Below are positions 1 to 10,396 of a DNA stretch of 64,000 nt, piece by piece. Under the pieces are notes generated by a model. It ran no database searches and was not told where the DNA came from. It was given only the letters and a program-made list of their open reading frames with translations. A program made the translations under genes and the position numbers. Source of the stretch: Liquidambar formosana (Eukaryota; Streptophyta; Magnoliopsida; Saxifragales; Altingiaceae); contig CM077831.1 in NCBI GenBank assembly GCA_039720395.1, positions 11,933,803-11,997,802 on the forward strand. The letters are read 5' to 3'. Every line of letters starts with the position of its first letter. The stretch's first letter is position 1.

Positions 1-1888
1 AAGAAGAAAGGTGAATTGGGGCACCTTCACACCCACTTACCTGAGCGCAATTACTCCAAACATTAGCTATTTCAGACATAAGCAGCCCTATTTGCCATAG
101 GACAAATACCACACCTATTTGCACCCTTACAAGTGCTCAAAACCATGCGAAAACACTAACATGCAAATCTGGACAGAATAGTATTATGACCTAAAATCAT
201 CCACTAAGCATGCCAATAGCAAAAACAGCGAACAATAATAAGTCCTAACATATTCCTAGAACCATATCATGCATAAAAACCCTAAAACATACTAACATGC
301 ATGCAAAACTATCATGTTTACTCCATATGAAAAACATATACAGCAAACACGAAGAAAAACCAATAAAAAAGTCTACTTTATCATGCTATATGAAAACAAA
401 CACGAAACAATGACTCTAAAACCCTAAACTCACAAATATGCTTAAAAACCCACAAGACATACTTTAATCATGCTAAAACCAAACTAAACAGAAATTAAAT
501 CATGCATATTAACTAACTAAAGCAATATAACATGATGAAAATCCTAACTCTAACATGCAATGACACTAATCCTAGCACAAGGACAAATAGGAGCACAAGA
601 ATCATAACTATGCATTAAAAACCTAAAGGACAGCCCTAAAGCATGCTAAACAGTAGATAAAAAATAGATATTCCATGTATATTAACTAGCTAGAGTGTTA
701 ATACATGATAAAAAGGCTACCTTTAACATGCAATAAGCCTAACCCATATGAAAACCTAGTTTAAGCTTGAATAGAGAAGGAGAATACCTTAGGAAGGGCC
801 TTCTTTGTGTTTGTAATTGTTCGTGGCTCCTCAGGTCTTTAGAGTGAATCAAACCAACACGAATCCTCCTCTTTGTCAAAGTGGTATCACAGCAAAGAGA
901 TCAAAACTCACTCAACTTTGAAAAGAAAATAGAAAACAAAAAGAGAACAAGAGAAAAGAAAAGTGATTTTCGTCACTTTGCAGCAGCAGCAACTTCAATC
1001 GCGTTTTTGGGTATGAAAACGTTGGATTTGGACAAAGCTTGTGAAATACAAAGTTGTATAGAATTGAATTATCTTTCTAACAAGACCAATTTCATCAAAT
1101 TCTGACTTCGGATGAAAAAGTTATGATTAAAATACGACTGCTGGTTTTCAGAAAATCTGCTGCTGAATTATGACGAATTTCACTCCCTCCAAACCCTCTT
1201 CTCCTCCCCCTTGTTTAAAGACATTAAGAGAGTATTTATAGCTGAAATCTGGAGTTTCCCTTTCCTTCCTGGACTAGGTTTCCTTGGAGAATAATCAAAA
1301 GGTATTTTATAATGATAAAAGACTTCTAATCTGAATAGGAAAAGGAAACTGTCTTTTATAAAAATTGGGAGACTGACCGCTAACACGCGTGCACATGTAT
1401 CGTATGTGCGTACACACACTCATCACATACGTACACGTGTTAGTGTCATGATAAAAATGGCTAATTTAATAAAATAATTTTCTTTTCATTTTAACCAAAA
1501 ATCTCATGCTGTGATTCGCACTAATTCTTCAAGGATAATCCGTAAATAACCACACTAAACTCATCATCAGGGCCACGGGACTTAAGATGACAACCGGTAC
1601 AAAATTGAACCTAGAAATACCTCATATGCATCCATATGAACTCCAAATAACAATTTGGAGATCATTCCAAGGTCAAATGAAAAGTTTGGGACTTAAAAGA
1701 CAATTATGCCCCTCAAGTCACAAAAGCTCTTATTATCCCTCAAGATCAACTCCAATTTGAACCAAAATTCATATCCATTGTCCTTGTGACTCTAGAAAAC
1801 TAATGCAAGTGACTAGACTCAAAAACAAAATAAAAACATGCATGAAATGATGAGCCCTAGTAAGGTGGTGCAAAAATGGGGTGTGACA
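1..1888 (-). repeat. Gypsy-1 3' LTR (truncated by window start)
   Basis: Position 1 aligns with 14081 in the other LTR and the copies stay colinear to the terminal GGTGTGACA. By eye I count about nine substitutions and one single-base indel over 1,888 bases. A TATA box (TATAAATA on the minus strand) lies at 1233-1240. Short ORFs here recur in all three LTR copies and are not genes. Confidence 0.93.
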
Positions 1889-1903
1889 GAAGCCCCTCAT
1901 TGG
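1889..1903 (-). other. Polypurine tract of Gypsy-1
   Basis: On the minus strand the bases next to the 3' LTR read CAATGAGGGGCTTC followed by TGTCACACC. This is a purine-rich primer of the kind expected at the 3' LTR border. Confidence 0.6.
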
Positions 1904-2025
1904 CGAACAAGTTACACTTGTGAACCAATGATAAAGAACAACCCATTTTTGGCCAAAAAGCCCGGAGAAATCACACACTGATACCAACAATGATGGGAGG
2001 TTGAAAACCTGAGACTGAAATAAGG

Positions 2026-3770
2026 AAGTGTACTCAAGTCATGAGTATACTTAAAACACTGAGGGTTGAGAATTGATAAGAGAAGCATATTCAAGCCACT
2101 ACGAATGAACATACTTTTGAAATGGAAAGATATATTCTAGTCACGAATATATTTAACCAAGTGATGAGAATGAAATCTGAGAAGCACATTCAAGTGATGA
2201 ACATACTTTTGAAATGGAGAAATATATCCAAGCGATGGATATACTTAACCAAGTAAGTGACAAAATATCTGAGAAGTACTCAAGTGATGAGTATACCACT
2301 GAAATGGAGAAATATATTCAGGTCACGAATATATTTAACCAAGTAATCTGAGAATGAAATCTGAGAAGTATACTCAAGTGGTGAGCATACCATTGAAATG
2401 GAGAAATATATCCAAGCGATGGATATCTTTAACCAAGTAGGATAAGAATAATCTGAGAGGTGTATTCAAGTGATGAGTGTACTTTTGAAATGGAGAAATA
2501 TATTCAGGTCACGAACATATTTAACCAAGTGATGAAAAAGATGCTGAGAAATATACTCAAGTGATGAGTATACTTAATGATTGAAAAAGACTAAGAAGTA
2601 CGTTCAAGTGATGAACATACTTTTGAAATGGAGAAATGTATCCAAGTGATGGATATATTTAACCAAGTAAGCTGAGAAGTACACTCAAGTGATGAGCATA
2701 CCATTGAGATGGAGAAATATATCCAAACGACGGATATATTTAACCAAGTAAGATAAGAATAATCTGAGAAGTGTACTCAAGTGATGAGTACACCATTGAA
2801 ATGGAGAAATATATTCTAGTCACGAATATACTTAACCAAGTAAGTGACAAGTATGTTTAAGTGATAAACATACCATTGAAATAGAGAAATATATCCAAGT
2901 GATGGATATACTTAACCAAGTAAGTGACAAGTATGTTTAAGTGATAAACATACCATTGAAATAGAGAAATATATCCAAGCGATGGATATACTTAAGCAAG
3001 TAAGATAGAGAATAATCTGAGAAGTGTACTCAAGTGATGAGTACACCATTGAAATGCAGAAATATATTCTAGTCATGAATATATTTAACCAAGTAAGTGA
3101 CAAATATTCTGAGAAGTATGTTCAAGTGATGAACATACCATTGAAATGGAGAAATATACCCAAGCGATGGATATACTTAACCAAGTAAGTGGCAAAATAT
3201 CTGAGAAGTATACTCAAGTGATGAGTATACCATTGAAATGGAAAAAATATACCCAAGTGGTGGATATACTTAACCAAGTAAGTGACAAATGATCTGAGAA
3301 GTATGTCCAAGTGATGAACATACCATTGAAATGGAGAAGTGTACCCAAGCGATGGATATACTTAACCAAGTAAGTGACAAAATATCTGAGAAGTATGTTC
3401 AAGTGATGAACATACCATTGAAATGGAGAAATATATTCAAGTGATGAATATATTTAATCAAGTAAGTGATAATGAGGATCTGAAACTAGGAAGCATATTC
3501 AATGGGCGAACATGCTTTTGAAATGGAAGAATATATTCAAGTGATGAATATATTCAACCAAGTATGATAGAAAATGAGAATTTGAAACTGAGAAGCATAT
3601 TCAAAGGGTGAATACACTTTTGAAATGGAAAAATATATTCAAGTGATGAATATATTCAACCAAGTAGGATAGGGAATGAGAATTTGAAACCGAGAAGCAT
3701 ATTCAAAGAGTGAATACACTTTTGAAATGGAAGAATATATTCAAGTGATGAGTATATTCAACCAAGTGGG
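2026..3770. repeat. Tandem array of paired hairpins, ~100 bp period
   Basis: About 17 imperfect units of roughly 85-115 bp lie between the antisense ORF and the 3' LTR. Each unit usually holds two small inverted repeats. One has arms such as GTATGTTCA and TGAACATAC around an AGTGA loop; the other has arms such as ATATCCA and TGGATAT around AGCGA. Linkers such as CCATTGAAATGGAGAA and TTAACCAAGTAAGTGAC recur. Arm sequence changes between units while pairing is kept. Tandem repeats in the 3' untranslated part of Tat/Ogre elements are known and can seed satellite DNA; the paired-hairpin design is read directly here. Short minus-strand ORFs within it are repeat artefacts. Confidence 0.85.
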
Positions 3771-4193
3771 ATGAAAAATCAAGATTTGAAATGAGGATAT
3801 ATGATCAATTTATCAAGATTGAACAGGCATGGTGCAAGAGGAAAGTGACTTAACACATTGTCACTTGAGTTGGCATGACACAGGGGAAATATATTCAACC
3901 CTTTTGAACATAAAATCAATTCAAGGAATTGATTTCAAGATGGAATTTAATTGATTTTAAGCTTAAAAAGTGTTGAATATCTCATTTGGAAGGAGGTTTG
4001 ATCACGCGTCAAGGCGAGACAAAGCGAGAAGCAAAACCAAAACAAAGTGGCTCGGGTGACCACCAGGCCTCGGGAGGCTAGCCGCCCAGGCCTGGGTGGT
4101 TACCCGAGCCCAAAGCGGAAATCCCACTTTGAATAGGAAACTTCCTATTCTGATGGGTTTTTTCCTATTTGAACTTGGATTTGTGACCTTTTC
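3771..4193. other. Upstream region of the antisense ORF
   Basis: This non-coding stretch links the hairpin array to the antisense ORF promoter. It changes from AT-rich to GC-rich near 4020 and holds the strong inverted repeat at 4049-4110. The short minus-strand ORF at 4002-4208 has no recognisable domain. Confidence 0.5.
4049..4110. promoter_or_regulatory. GC-rich inverted repeat upstream of antisense ORF
   Basis: Arms at 4049-4070 and 4088-4110 pair over about 22 bases with one mismatch and one bulge, around a 17-base loop that is itself GC-rich (AGGCTAGCC). It ends about 85 bases before the TATA box of the + strand ORF. A related motif (AGGCCTGG...GGTTACCCGAG) occurs near 34450-34515 in another gypsy LTR. 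A regulatory role is inference. Confidence 0.6.
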
Positions 4194-4203
4194 CCTATAA
4201 AAA
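4194..4203 (+). promoter_or_regulatory. TATA box of antisense ORF
   Basis: CCCTATAAAAAC lies about 50-55 bases before the ATG at 4252, and the leader between has no other ATG. The spacing suits a dedicated plus-strand promoter that is independent of the LTR promoters. Confidence 0.6.
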
Positions 4204-4251
4204 CACATCCAAGAGGTTCCTAAACCTACTTGTATTCATTCATTAGAAATT

Positions 4252-5538
4252 ATGGAGGCTCTAGACAAATTTTTAGGAGGGTTTTTGAGAGTTATGAGTG
4301 CTGAAGCAAAATCTGAGTTCAAGTGCTTTGGCTTGGATCCATTGCTCTCCTTGAGGCATGTGAGGCTTGAAACGAACCTCTTGACTGCTGCTACATATTT
4401 TTGGGATCCTCAAGTTCATGTGTTCCGCTTCAACTATGAAGAACTGTGCCCAACCATGGAGGAATTCTGTGCATTGTATGGAGTTTCAACGGTAGGTCCT
4501 TTCATTCTCCCTACTCCTCGCCCAAGCTTTCTTACTTCTTTCTCCAATCTACTTGGGATTCACCCACAATATGCCTCTACGTTTGTAAAGGACCATATGG
4601 TAGACTTGATGAAATTGGCAACCTCTTTTTTAGCTTATGATAGTAAAGGTATTCTGAATTTTACCTTTCCTATTAAGCATGCTCTTGCCTTGTGCCTCAT
4701 TGGTCGTTTTCTTATTTCCATTGGTACTCCACATGTTCCCATTCAAATCTGTGACTTGATTCCTCTCCTTGCCAAGGGCCATAACTTGATTCCCATGGTG
4801 CTAGCTGAAACCCTGAATGGTTTGGATAAAACTCATGAGGACCCAAAGGTTCCTTTAGGAGGTAGCCCCATTCTACTGCAGATGTGGTTGCTTGAAAGAC
4901 TGAATTTCTTGTCACCAGTTGCTATTACACCATACAAGCCCCAGCATTACTGCCTTCGCCGCATTGAACTACCTGGGCAATTTTCATTGAGAGATTGGCT
5001 AGGTTTCTTCCAAACCCTTTCTTGGAGGACTGTCAAGTGGTTTGTATTCATATGGGGCTGCAGTGACCAGGTGCTTCTGCGGACTTCTGGATGCGCCATG
5101 GTGAGACTCATAGGACTGAGGTCTACTTCCTTCTATTGGCCTTCAAGGATTCTGCGTCAGATGGGCGCCATGCAAACCATACCCACTTCCTTGAAAGGTG
5201 ACTATCCTGTGGTGCCCGCGGGTCTTTCTGTAGTGACTTGGGCGAAGGACCGATGGCCTAGCAAGTTGATACTAACCCAAGTTACGAATACTGATGGTCC
5301 GTATATGATGAGCTCAGAGTATAAGGAATGGTTGAAAAGCAATTTAGGTGAGAGAGAGAGTACTCGAAGAGAAAGGATTTTTGGACTTATCAAGAACAAT
5401 GAACTTGGATCTTGCAGAGAAGATATTATGGAAGCAGTGACAACAGCTTATGAACATGACTTGAGGAAGAAAAGAAGACATGAAAGAGAGAAGAAGAAAG
5501 CTGAAGAGCGAGCTGCAAAGAAGCCCAAGAAAAACTGA
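4252..5538 (+). CDS. Antisense ORF of Tat element, plant-mobile-domain/DUF7745-like
   Basis: An intact 428-residue protein on the strand opposite gag-pol, convergent with integrase. The N-terminal part has the pattern of plant mobile domain/DUF7745 proteins: an aromatic FWDP-type segment followed at residues 58-72 by FRFNYEELCPTMEEF. The last ~30 residues are lysine/arginine-rich (KKRRHEREKKK), consistent with nuclear localisation or nucleic-acid binding. Tat-lineage elements are known to carry such an antisense ORF between pol and the 3' LTR; its function is unknown. The ATG is the first in a short leader downstream of a good TATA box. No stop or frameshift interrupts it although gag and pol are broken. 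The family name is from recognition, not a search. Confidence 0.8.
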   Translation: MEALDKFLGGFLRVMSAEAKSEFKCFGLDPLLSLRHVRLETNLLTAATYFWDPQVHVFRFNYEELCPTMEEFCALYGVSTVGPFILPTPRPSFLTSFSNLLGIHPQYASTFVKDHMVDLMKLATSFLAYDSKGILNFTFPIKHALALCLIGRFLISIGTPHVPIQICDLIPLLAKGHNLIPMVLAETLNGLDKTHEDPKVPLGGSPILLQMWLLERLNFLSPVAITPYKPQHYCLRRIELPGQFSLRDWLGFFQTLSWRTVKWFVFIWGCSDQVLLRTSGCAMVRLIGLRSTSFYWPSRILRQMGAMQTIPTSLKGDYPVVPAGLSVVTWAKDRWPSKLILTQVTNTDGPYMMSSEYKEWLKSNLGERESTRRERIFGLIKNNELGSCREDIMEAVTTAYEHDLRKKRRHEREKKKAEERAAKKPKKN

Positions 5539-5860
5539 AGACTCAATAGAATAGGATATTTATGGCATATTTATGGTTCTTTTACTTAATACCAATGAAT
5601 TGCTATGTCAATCAATTTTAGTTTTGAATAAATTGCCAATAATAAATCAAATTTGGGATTTTCTTGTTTGATTTAGACCGCACCCAAGGTAACTTTATGG
5701 GTTGCCTACGTATCTCCATGGTTTTTTTTCTTCTTTTTTTTTTTTTTTTTGTTTTTGTTTTTTTGTTTTTTTTTTTTTGAATGGAGAATCAGGTCTTACG
5801 TAGTTCTTATGCCTTAACTTTTGCCTAGGCCGCCCTTACGGGTTTTCAACCTAGCAGGCT
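5539..5860. other. Convergent 3' region between antisense ORF and integrase
   Basis: Non-coding. It contains two long T-runs (about 5727-5778), an AATAAA-like signal near 5638 in the + direction, and the 3' ends of two convergent transcripts. Confidence 0.5.
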
Positions 5861-6622
5861 TCAAACATGATATTTCTTCAATTGATCCAAATTAGTTGGA
5901 CGAGCGAACTCAATTCCATCTAAATCCATGAGGCGAACAGCCCCTGCTGGCAATATCTCTTTGATAATGTATGGCCCACCCCAACTTGGCTTGAATTTTC
6001 CCCGCGGATCGAACACTGGAGCTCTGATTTCTTTCAGCACTACATCCCCTTTCTTTAGACCTCGATCTTTGACATGCTTGTTGAATGCTCTGGCAACTCT
6101 CCGTTGATACCCCTGAACATGATACAGCGCCCTTAACCGCCTTTCATCCAGCAAAGCTAACTCATCATAGCGGCTCTTAACCCAGTCCACTTCTGTTATC
6201 TGGCTCTCCACGGCAACTCTTAGGGAAGGAACTTCCAATTCAACTGGCAACACGGCCTCCATTCCATAAACTAGAGAATAAGGGGTAGCCCCTGTTGATG
6301 ACCTTATTGATGTTCTGTAACCCCATAGAGCCAATGGCAACTTCTCATGCCAGTCTGTGTGTGAGTCCGCAGTCTTCTGTAGTATCTTCTTGATGTTCTT
6401 GTTAGCTGCTTCCACCGCTCCATTAGTCTGAGGACGGTATGGTGATGACAGATGGTGAACTATGCTGTACTTTTGCAAGAGCTCATGGGTTTCTTTCTGA
6501 AAGTGCTGGCCATTGTCTGAGATAACTTCATGCGGTACCCCATATCGATAGATGATGCTGTGCTGTATGAACTGTGCTACCTTCTTGGAATTCAAGGTCT
6601 TGAAGGACGCTGCTTCCACCTA
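5861..6622 (-). pseudogene. Integrase catalytic core and C-terminus (Gypsy-1 pol, after nonsense codon)
   Basis: This is the same reading frame as the RT ORF, separated only by a TAG at 6620-6622. The codon falls in the conserved integrase motif FTKWVEA at the tryptophan, so one G-to-A change of TGG explains it. Downstream the core is intact: catalytic Asp in VISDNGQHF, catalytic Glu in NGAVEAANK (DD35E spacing), then a C-terminal segment ending QLKKYHV. Integrase joins the cDNA to host DNA. Unless the stop is read through, the product would lack most of its core. Confidence 0.88.
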
Positions 6623-9239
6623 CTTAGTGAAGTAGTCGATGGCGACCAGGGTGTATTCATGCCCATTTGATGCCTTTGGCTTGATCTGTCCGATGATATC
6701 TATCCCCCATACCGCGAATGGCCAAGGTGATGACATACTCGTTAAAGGCATAGAAGGCAAATGTTGTCCACTGGCGAACAGTTGGCATTTGTGGCACTTC
6801 TTGACATGTGCGTGGCAGTCTCTTTCCATGGTGGACCAATAATAGCCTAGCCTCATGATTTTCTTAGCCAACATATAGCCGTTCATGTGCGGAGCCCCTG
6901 TTCCTTCATGGATTTCTTTAATCAGATGCTCGGCTTCCTCCTCGGTGACACACAGCAGGTGGATCCCGTCGTATGACCTTCGATATAGCTTTCCTCCACA
7001 AAGTACATAGTGACTTGCCAATCGCCTTAGGGTTTTTCTATCAATGCGAGATGCTCCTTTTGGGTACTCCCTTTCTTCAATGAACTTCATTATGTCATGG
7101 AACCACAGGTGGCCATCATTTACCTCTCCTCCTTGGATTGCACAACAGTACACAGGCTTGTCTCGGCATTCTATCACCAACGGCTTCACATTTCCCCCTT
7201 CAGGTATCTCCACCATGGATGCTAGGGTCGCCAAGGCATCGGCGAACTGGTTCTTGTTTCTTGAAAGGTAGTTGAACTCTATCTCTGAGAACTCCTTGGT
7301 TAGAGCTTCCAGATAGGCATGGTAAGGCAACAATTTCTCATCTCGAGTTTTCCATTCCCCTTTTATCTGGCAAATGATTAGTGCTGAGTCCCCGAACACT
7401 TCCAATTCTTTGATCCCCAATTCAAGTGCCGCTTCCAGTGCTAGGATACAGGCCTCATACTCAGCAATGTTGTTGGTAGCTTCGAACCCCAACTTGACCG
7501 CTAACGGTGTAAATGCCTCTTCGGGTGAGACCAGCAGGACTCCTATCCCATAACCTTTCTTATTGGCTGCCCCATCGAAGTATACTCTCCACGTTTTTCT
7601 ACCAATCTCTAGCACGTCCTCATCTGGGAATTGATCGTTGAACGGAGCGGATGATGACACCGGACAGCTGGCTAGGTAGTCTACGATGACGCTTCCCTTG
7701 ATAGACTTCTGATTCACGTACTTGATGTCGAATTCATTGAGGAGAATTGACCATCGAGCAGTTCTGAATGACAATACTGGCCTTTCTACCAGGTACTTCA
7801 ACGGGTCCATGCGACTTATCAAGAACACTTCGAAGGACATCATGTAGTGTCGGAGTTTCTGCGTCGCCCATACTAGTGCCACACAAGCTTTTTCAATCGC
7901 ATTGCACTTCACTTCATAGTCTGTCATTTTCTTGCTTAAGTAATAGATGGCATTCTCCTTTGTAGACCCTTCGAGATATTGAGCTAACATAGCCCCCGTC
8001 GCGGTTTCGGTGACTGTTAAGTATAACAAAAGCGGCGCACCTTGCCGTGGGGGAACTAAGATTGGAGGATTGCTCAAGTATCTCTTAATGGTCTCAAAGG
8101 CCTCTTGGCATTCTTCGTTCCATACTTTTGGCACACCTTTCTTAAGCAATTTGAAGATTGGTTCGCAAACCATGGTTAAGTTGGCAATGAATCGGCTTAT
8201 GTATTGAACTCTTCCCAGAAAACCCCGGATCTGCTTCTCAGTGCTAGGCGGCTCCATCTCCACAATAGCTTTTATCTTCCCTGGGTCCACTTCGATACCT
8301 CTCTGAGTGATCATAAACCCCAATAACTTGCCTGCAGTGACACCAAAAGCGCACTTCTGTGGGTTGAGACGGAGATTGTACTTTTTTGCTCGCTCTAGGA
8401 ATTTCTCTAGTGCCTTGAAATGCCCTTCTCTATCCACGGACTTTACGATCATATCATCGACATAAACCTCGACTTCCTTATGGATCATATCATGCAATAG
8501 GGTCGTAGCTGCTCTTTGGTAAGTAGCCCCAGCGTTTCTTAAGCCAAAAGGCATTACCTTGTAACAGTACGTTCCCCATTGCGTGATAAAGGCTGTTTTC
8601 TCCATGTCTTGAGGCGCCATCTTTATCTGGTTATACCCGGAGAATCCGTCCATAAAGGAAAGGAGTGCATGTCCCACCGTGCTATCTACCAACACGTCGA
8701 TATGGGGTAAAGGAAAGTCATCCTTAGGGCTCGCGGCGTTGAGATCTCGGAAGTCGACACACATCCTCACTTTCCCATCTTTTTTAGGCACAGGCACTAT
8801 ATTCGACAACCACTCGGGGTACTCCACAACTTGGAGGAAACCCGCGTCTAGTTGTTTAGTTACCTCTTCTTTTACTTTTAGAGCCCATTCTGGTTTTAAT
8901 CTTCTGAGTTTCTGCTTTACCGGCTTCTTTAGGGAATTAGTGGGGATATAGTGTTGCACAATATCGGGGTCGATGCCAGGCATGTCTTCATAAGACCATG
9001 CAAAAGCCATAATGTTGGCTTTCAAGAGGGAGATCATCTTTTCTTTTTCAACGGGGGAGAGGGTTTTCCCAATTTTAACTATTCTTGGCAATTCATTCGT
9101 CCCTAAGTTGATTGATTCCAATTCATCCATATTAGGTTCGGTGACGCCCCTTTTCCTTTGCTCAACGAGCTCCGGGGGGACATCGTTCCTAGGATCTATA
9201 TCCATGCCATAAATATCCATAGAGGAGAGAAAAGTGACA
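6620..9239 (-). CDS. Pol: reverse transcriptase, RNase H, archaeal-type RNase H, integrase N-terminus
   Basis: From the ATG at 9220 there are 866 residues. Reverse transcriptase spans ~145-350, with VPVPKKDGKVRMCVDFRDLN and the YVDD active site at 253-256. The gypsy-type RNase H (~395-500) looks degenerate: the first catalytic Asp of the usual LDAS motif is replaced in LTVTETATG. A second RNase H at ~543-670 keeps D549 (YFDGAANKKG), E587 (NNIAEYEA), D611 (FGDSA) and D661 (FADALA), matching the archaeal-type domain acquired by the Tat lineage. The integrase zinc finger follows (H771, H778, C809, C812) and then the first catalytic Asp. Translation probably enters through the spliced junction at 9239 rather than the internal ATG. 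It ends at the integrase nonsense codon. Confidence 0.92.
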
Positions 9240-9410
9240 CTGCATATATAGAGAAAGAAAGCACACTTTATTGACTAGGAATAATGGGAATGACACACAA
9301 AAGAAAGAAGGAAAACAAACAAATCTGTATCAATACTATGACTCCACAAAGTGAGTAAAGTAGATACATCTTATTGAATTAGGGAAATATTACTAAACTA
9401 AGACACCTAC
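9240..9410 (-). other. Predicted 171-nt intron between protease and RT
   Basis: The donor GTAGGT starts at 9410 and overlaps the protease stop codon. The acceptor is a pyrimidine-rich tract followed by ATATATGCAG ending at 9240. Removal leaves TT from the protease exon joined to TGTCAC, restoring an open frame into the ATG of the RT ORF. Ogre elements are known to splice an intron at this place. Here it is inferred from sequence only. Confidence 0.7.
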
Positions 9411-10396
9411 AAGCTGCTATCAGGTAGGCCAAGGTCTTCTTCTTCATGGATCTCCGCAATGACACCACATTCAAGGTACCAATTCAGGAATGGCACGGTA
9501 GCATGGCTAATGGATGAACCCTGGAGTTCTTCAATGGTCGAGTCTTCCACGGTGAGGATCATGTCTTGGAACATTTCAGTCATAGCCCCCGCATCAAGGT
9601 TCTCTGCCCAGTCTTCCTCTTTCAAGCTTCCATATAGATCTTGGATAGAGTGGTACCAACTTGTCAAACTTTGAGGATTCGGCCCTTCTGTGAAGTATCT
9701 ATCACCAAAACTTTTATCTGCCACGGCTGGGTCGAAACTTGGATAAAAAGTATATGGGATGTACTGCTTTATAGAAGAGTAATGGCGTGATGATTCATTC
9801 AGCTTTTTCTCAATGCATTGGACATAATCAAACCCAGATAGCGGTATCGCTGCTGATTCAGGTTGTATCTCACATATAGGCACACCTGCGAGTTTCAATT
9901 CATAGTCCCCTTGAAGTGTTACTATGGCTCCTTCATAAGGAAACTTCACATTTTGATGGAGTGAAGATGGCACAGCCCCAGCAGGATGGATCCAAGGTCG
10001 GCCCAACAGCAAGTTGAAACATGACGGCACATCCAACACTTGGAATTCCACCCTAAATTCAGTGGGTCCCATGATAAGAGGCAAAGTAACTACCCCTATT
10101 ACTTCTCGGCGGGTGTTGTCATAAGCTCTTACGGTCTGCCCAGATGGCGTGAAATCAGTGGGTCCCAAACCCAAAACAGTGGCAGTTCGGAGAGGACATA
10201 CATTCAGTGCGGACCCATTGTCGATAAGAACGGTGGGAACCCTCTTCCCCATAGTGTCAACGGTCACATAGAGAGCTTGAGAATGGCTCGGCCCGCTTTT
10301 AGGTAGGTCTACATCGGTGAACACGATGGTTGAGCTCTTGGGAGTTGGATTCACCAAATGTACCAATCCCTCGGGGGATGTGTCAACAGGCACTTA
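9407..10396 (-). CDS. Aspartic protease region (Gypsy-1)
   Basis: About 328 residues in the same frame as the 3' part of gag, separated by a TAA at 10394-10396. The active-site motif VLIDNGSALNVCP (Asp-Asn-Gly-Ser in place of Asp-Thr/Ser-Gly) is the form seen in Tat-type elements, followed by FNLLLGRPWIH typical of retropepsins. It cleaves the polyprotein. There is no convincing ATG at the start, so expression needs read-through of the UAA or fusion with gag. The ORF runs to the TAG overlapped by the intron donor. Confidence 0.85.

Noticed and set aside
881..1105. 74-residue + strand ORF, present again at 14962 and 46439
   Set aside because: It lies in the LTR and its conservation follows from LTR copying; no domain and opposite to the element's transcription.
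1180..1419. 79-residue minus-strand ORF repeated in all three Gypsy-1 LTRs
   Set aside because: LTR sequence overlapping the TATA region; low-complexity product with no family.
2912..3402. Overlapping 62-63 residue minus-strand ORFs
   Set aside because: Products of the hairpin tandem array; periodicity comes from DNA repeats.
2026..3770. Regular repeats with hairpins resembling a CRISPR array
   Set aside because: Plant nuclear context, no unique spacers, no cas genes; repeats belong to a retrotransposon.
6639..9212. Several 60-90 residue + strand ORFs across pol
   Set aside because: Shadows of the RT/RNase H reading frame; only the 4252-5538 ORF has its own promoter and domain.
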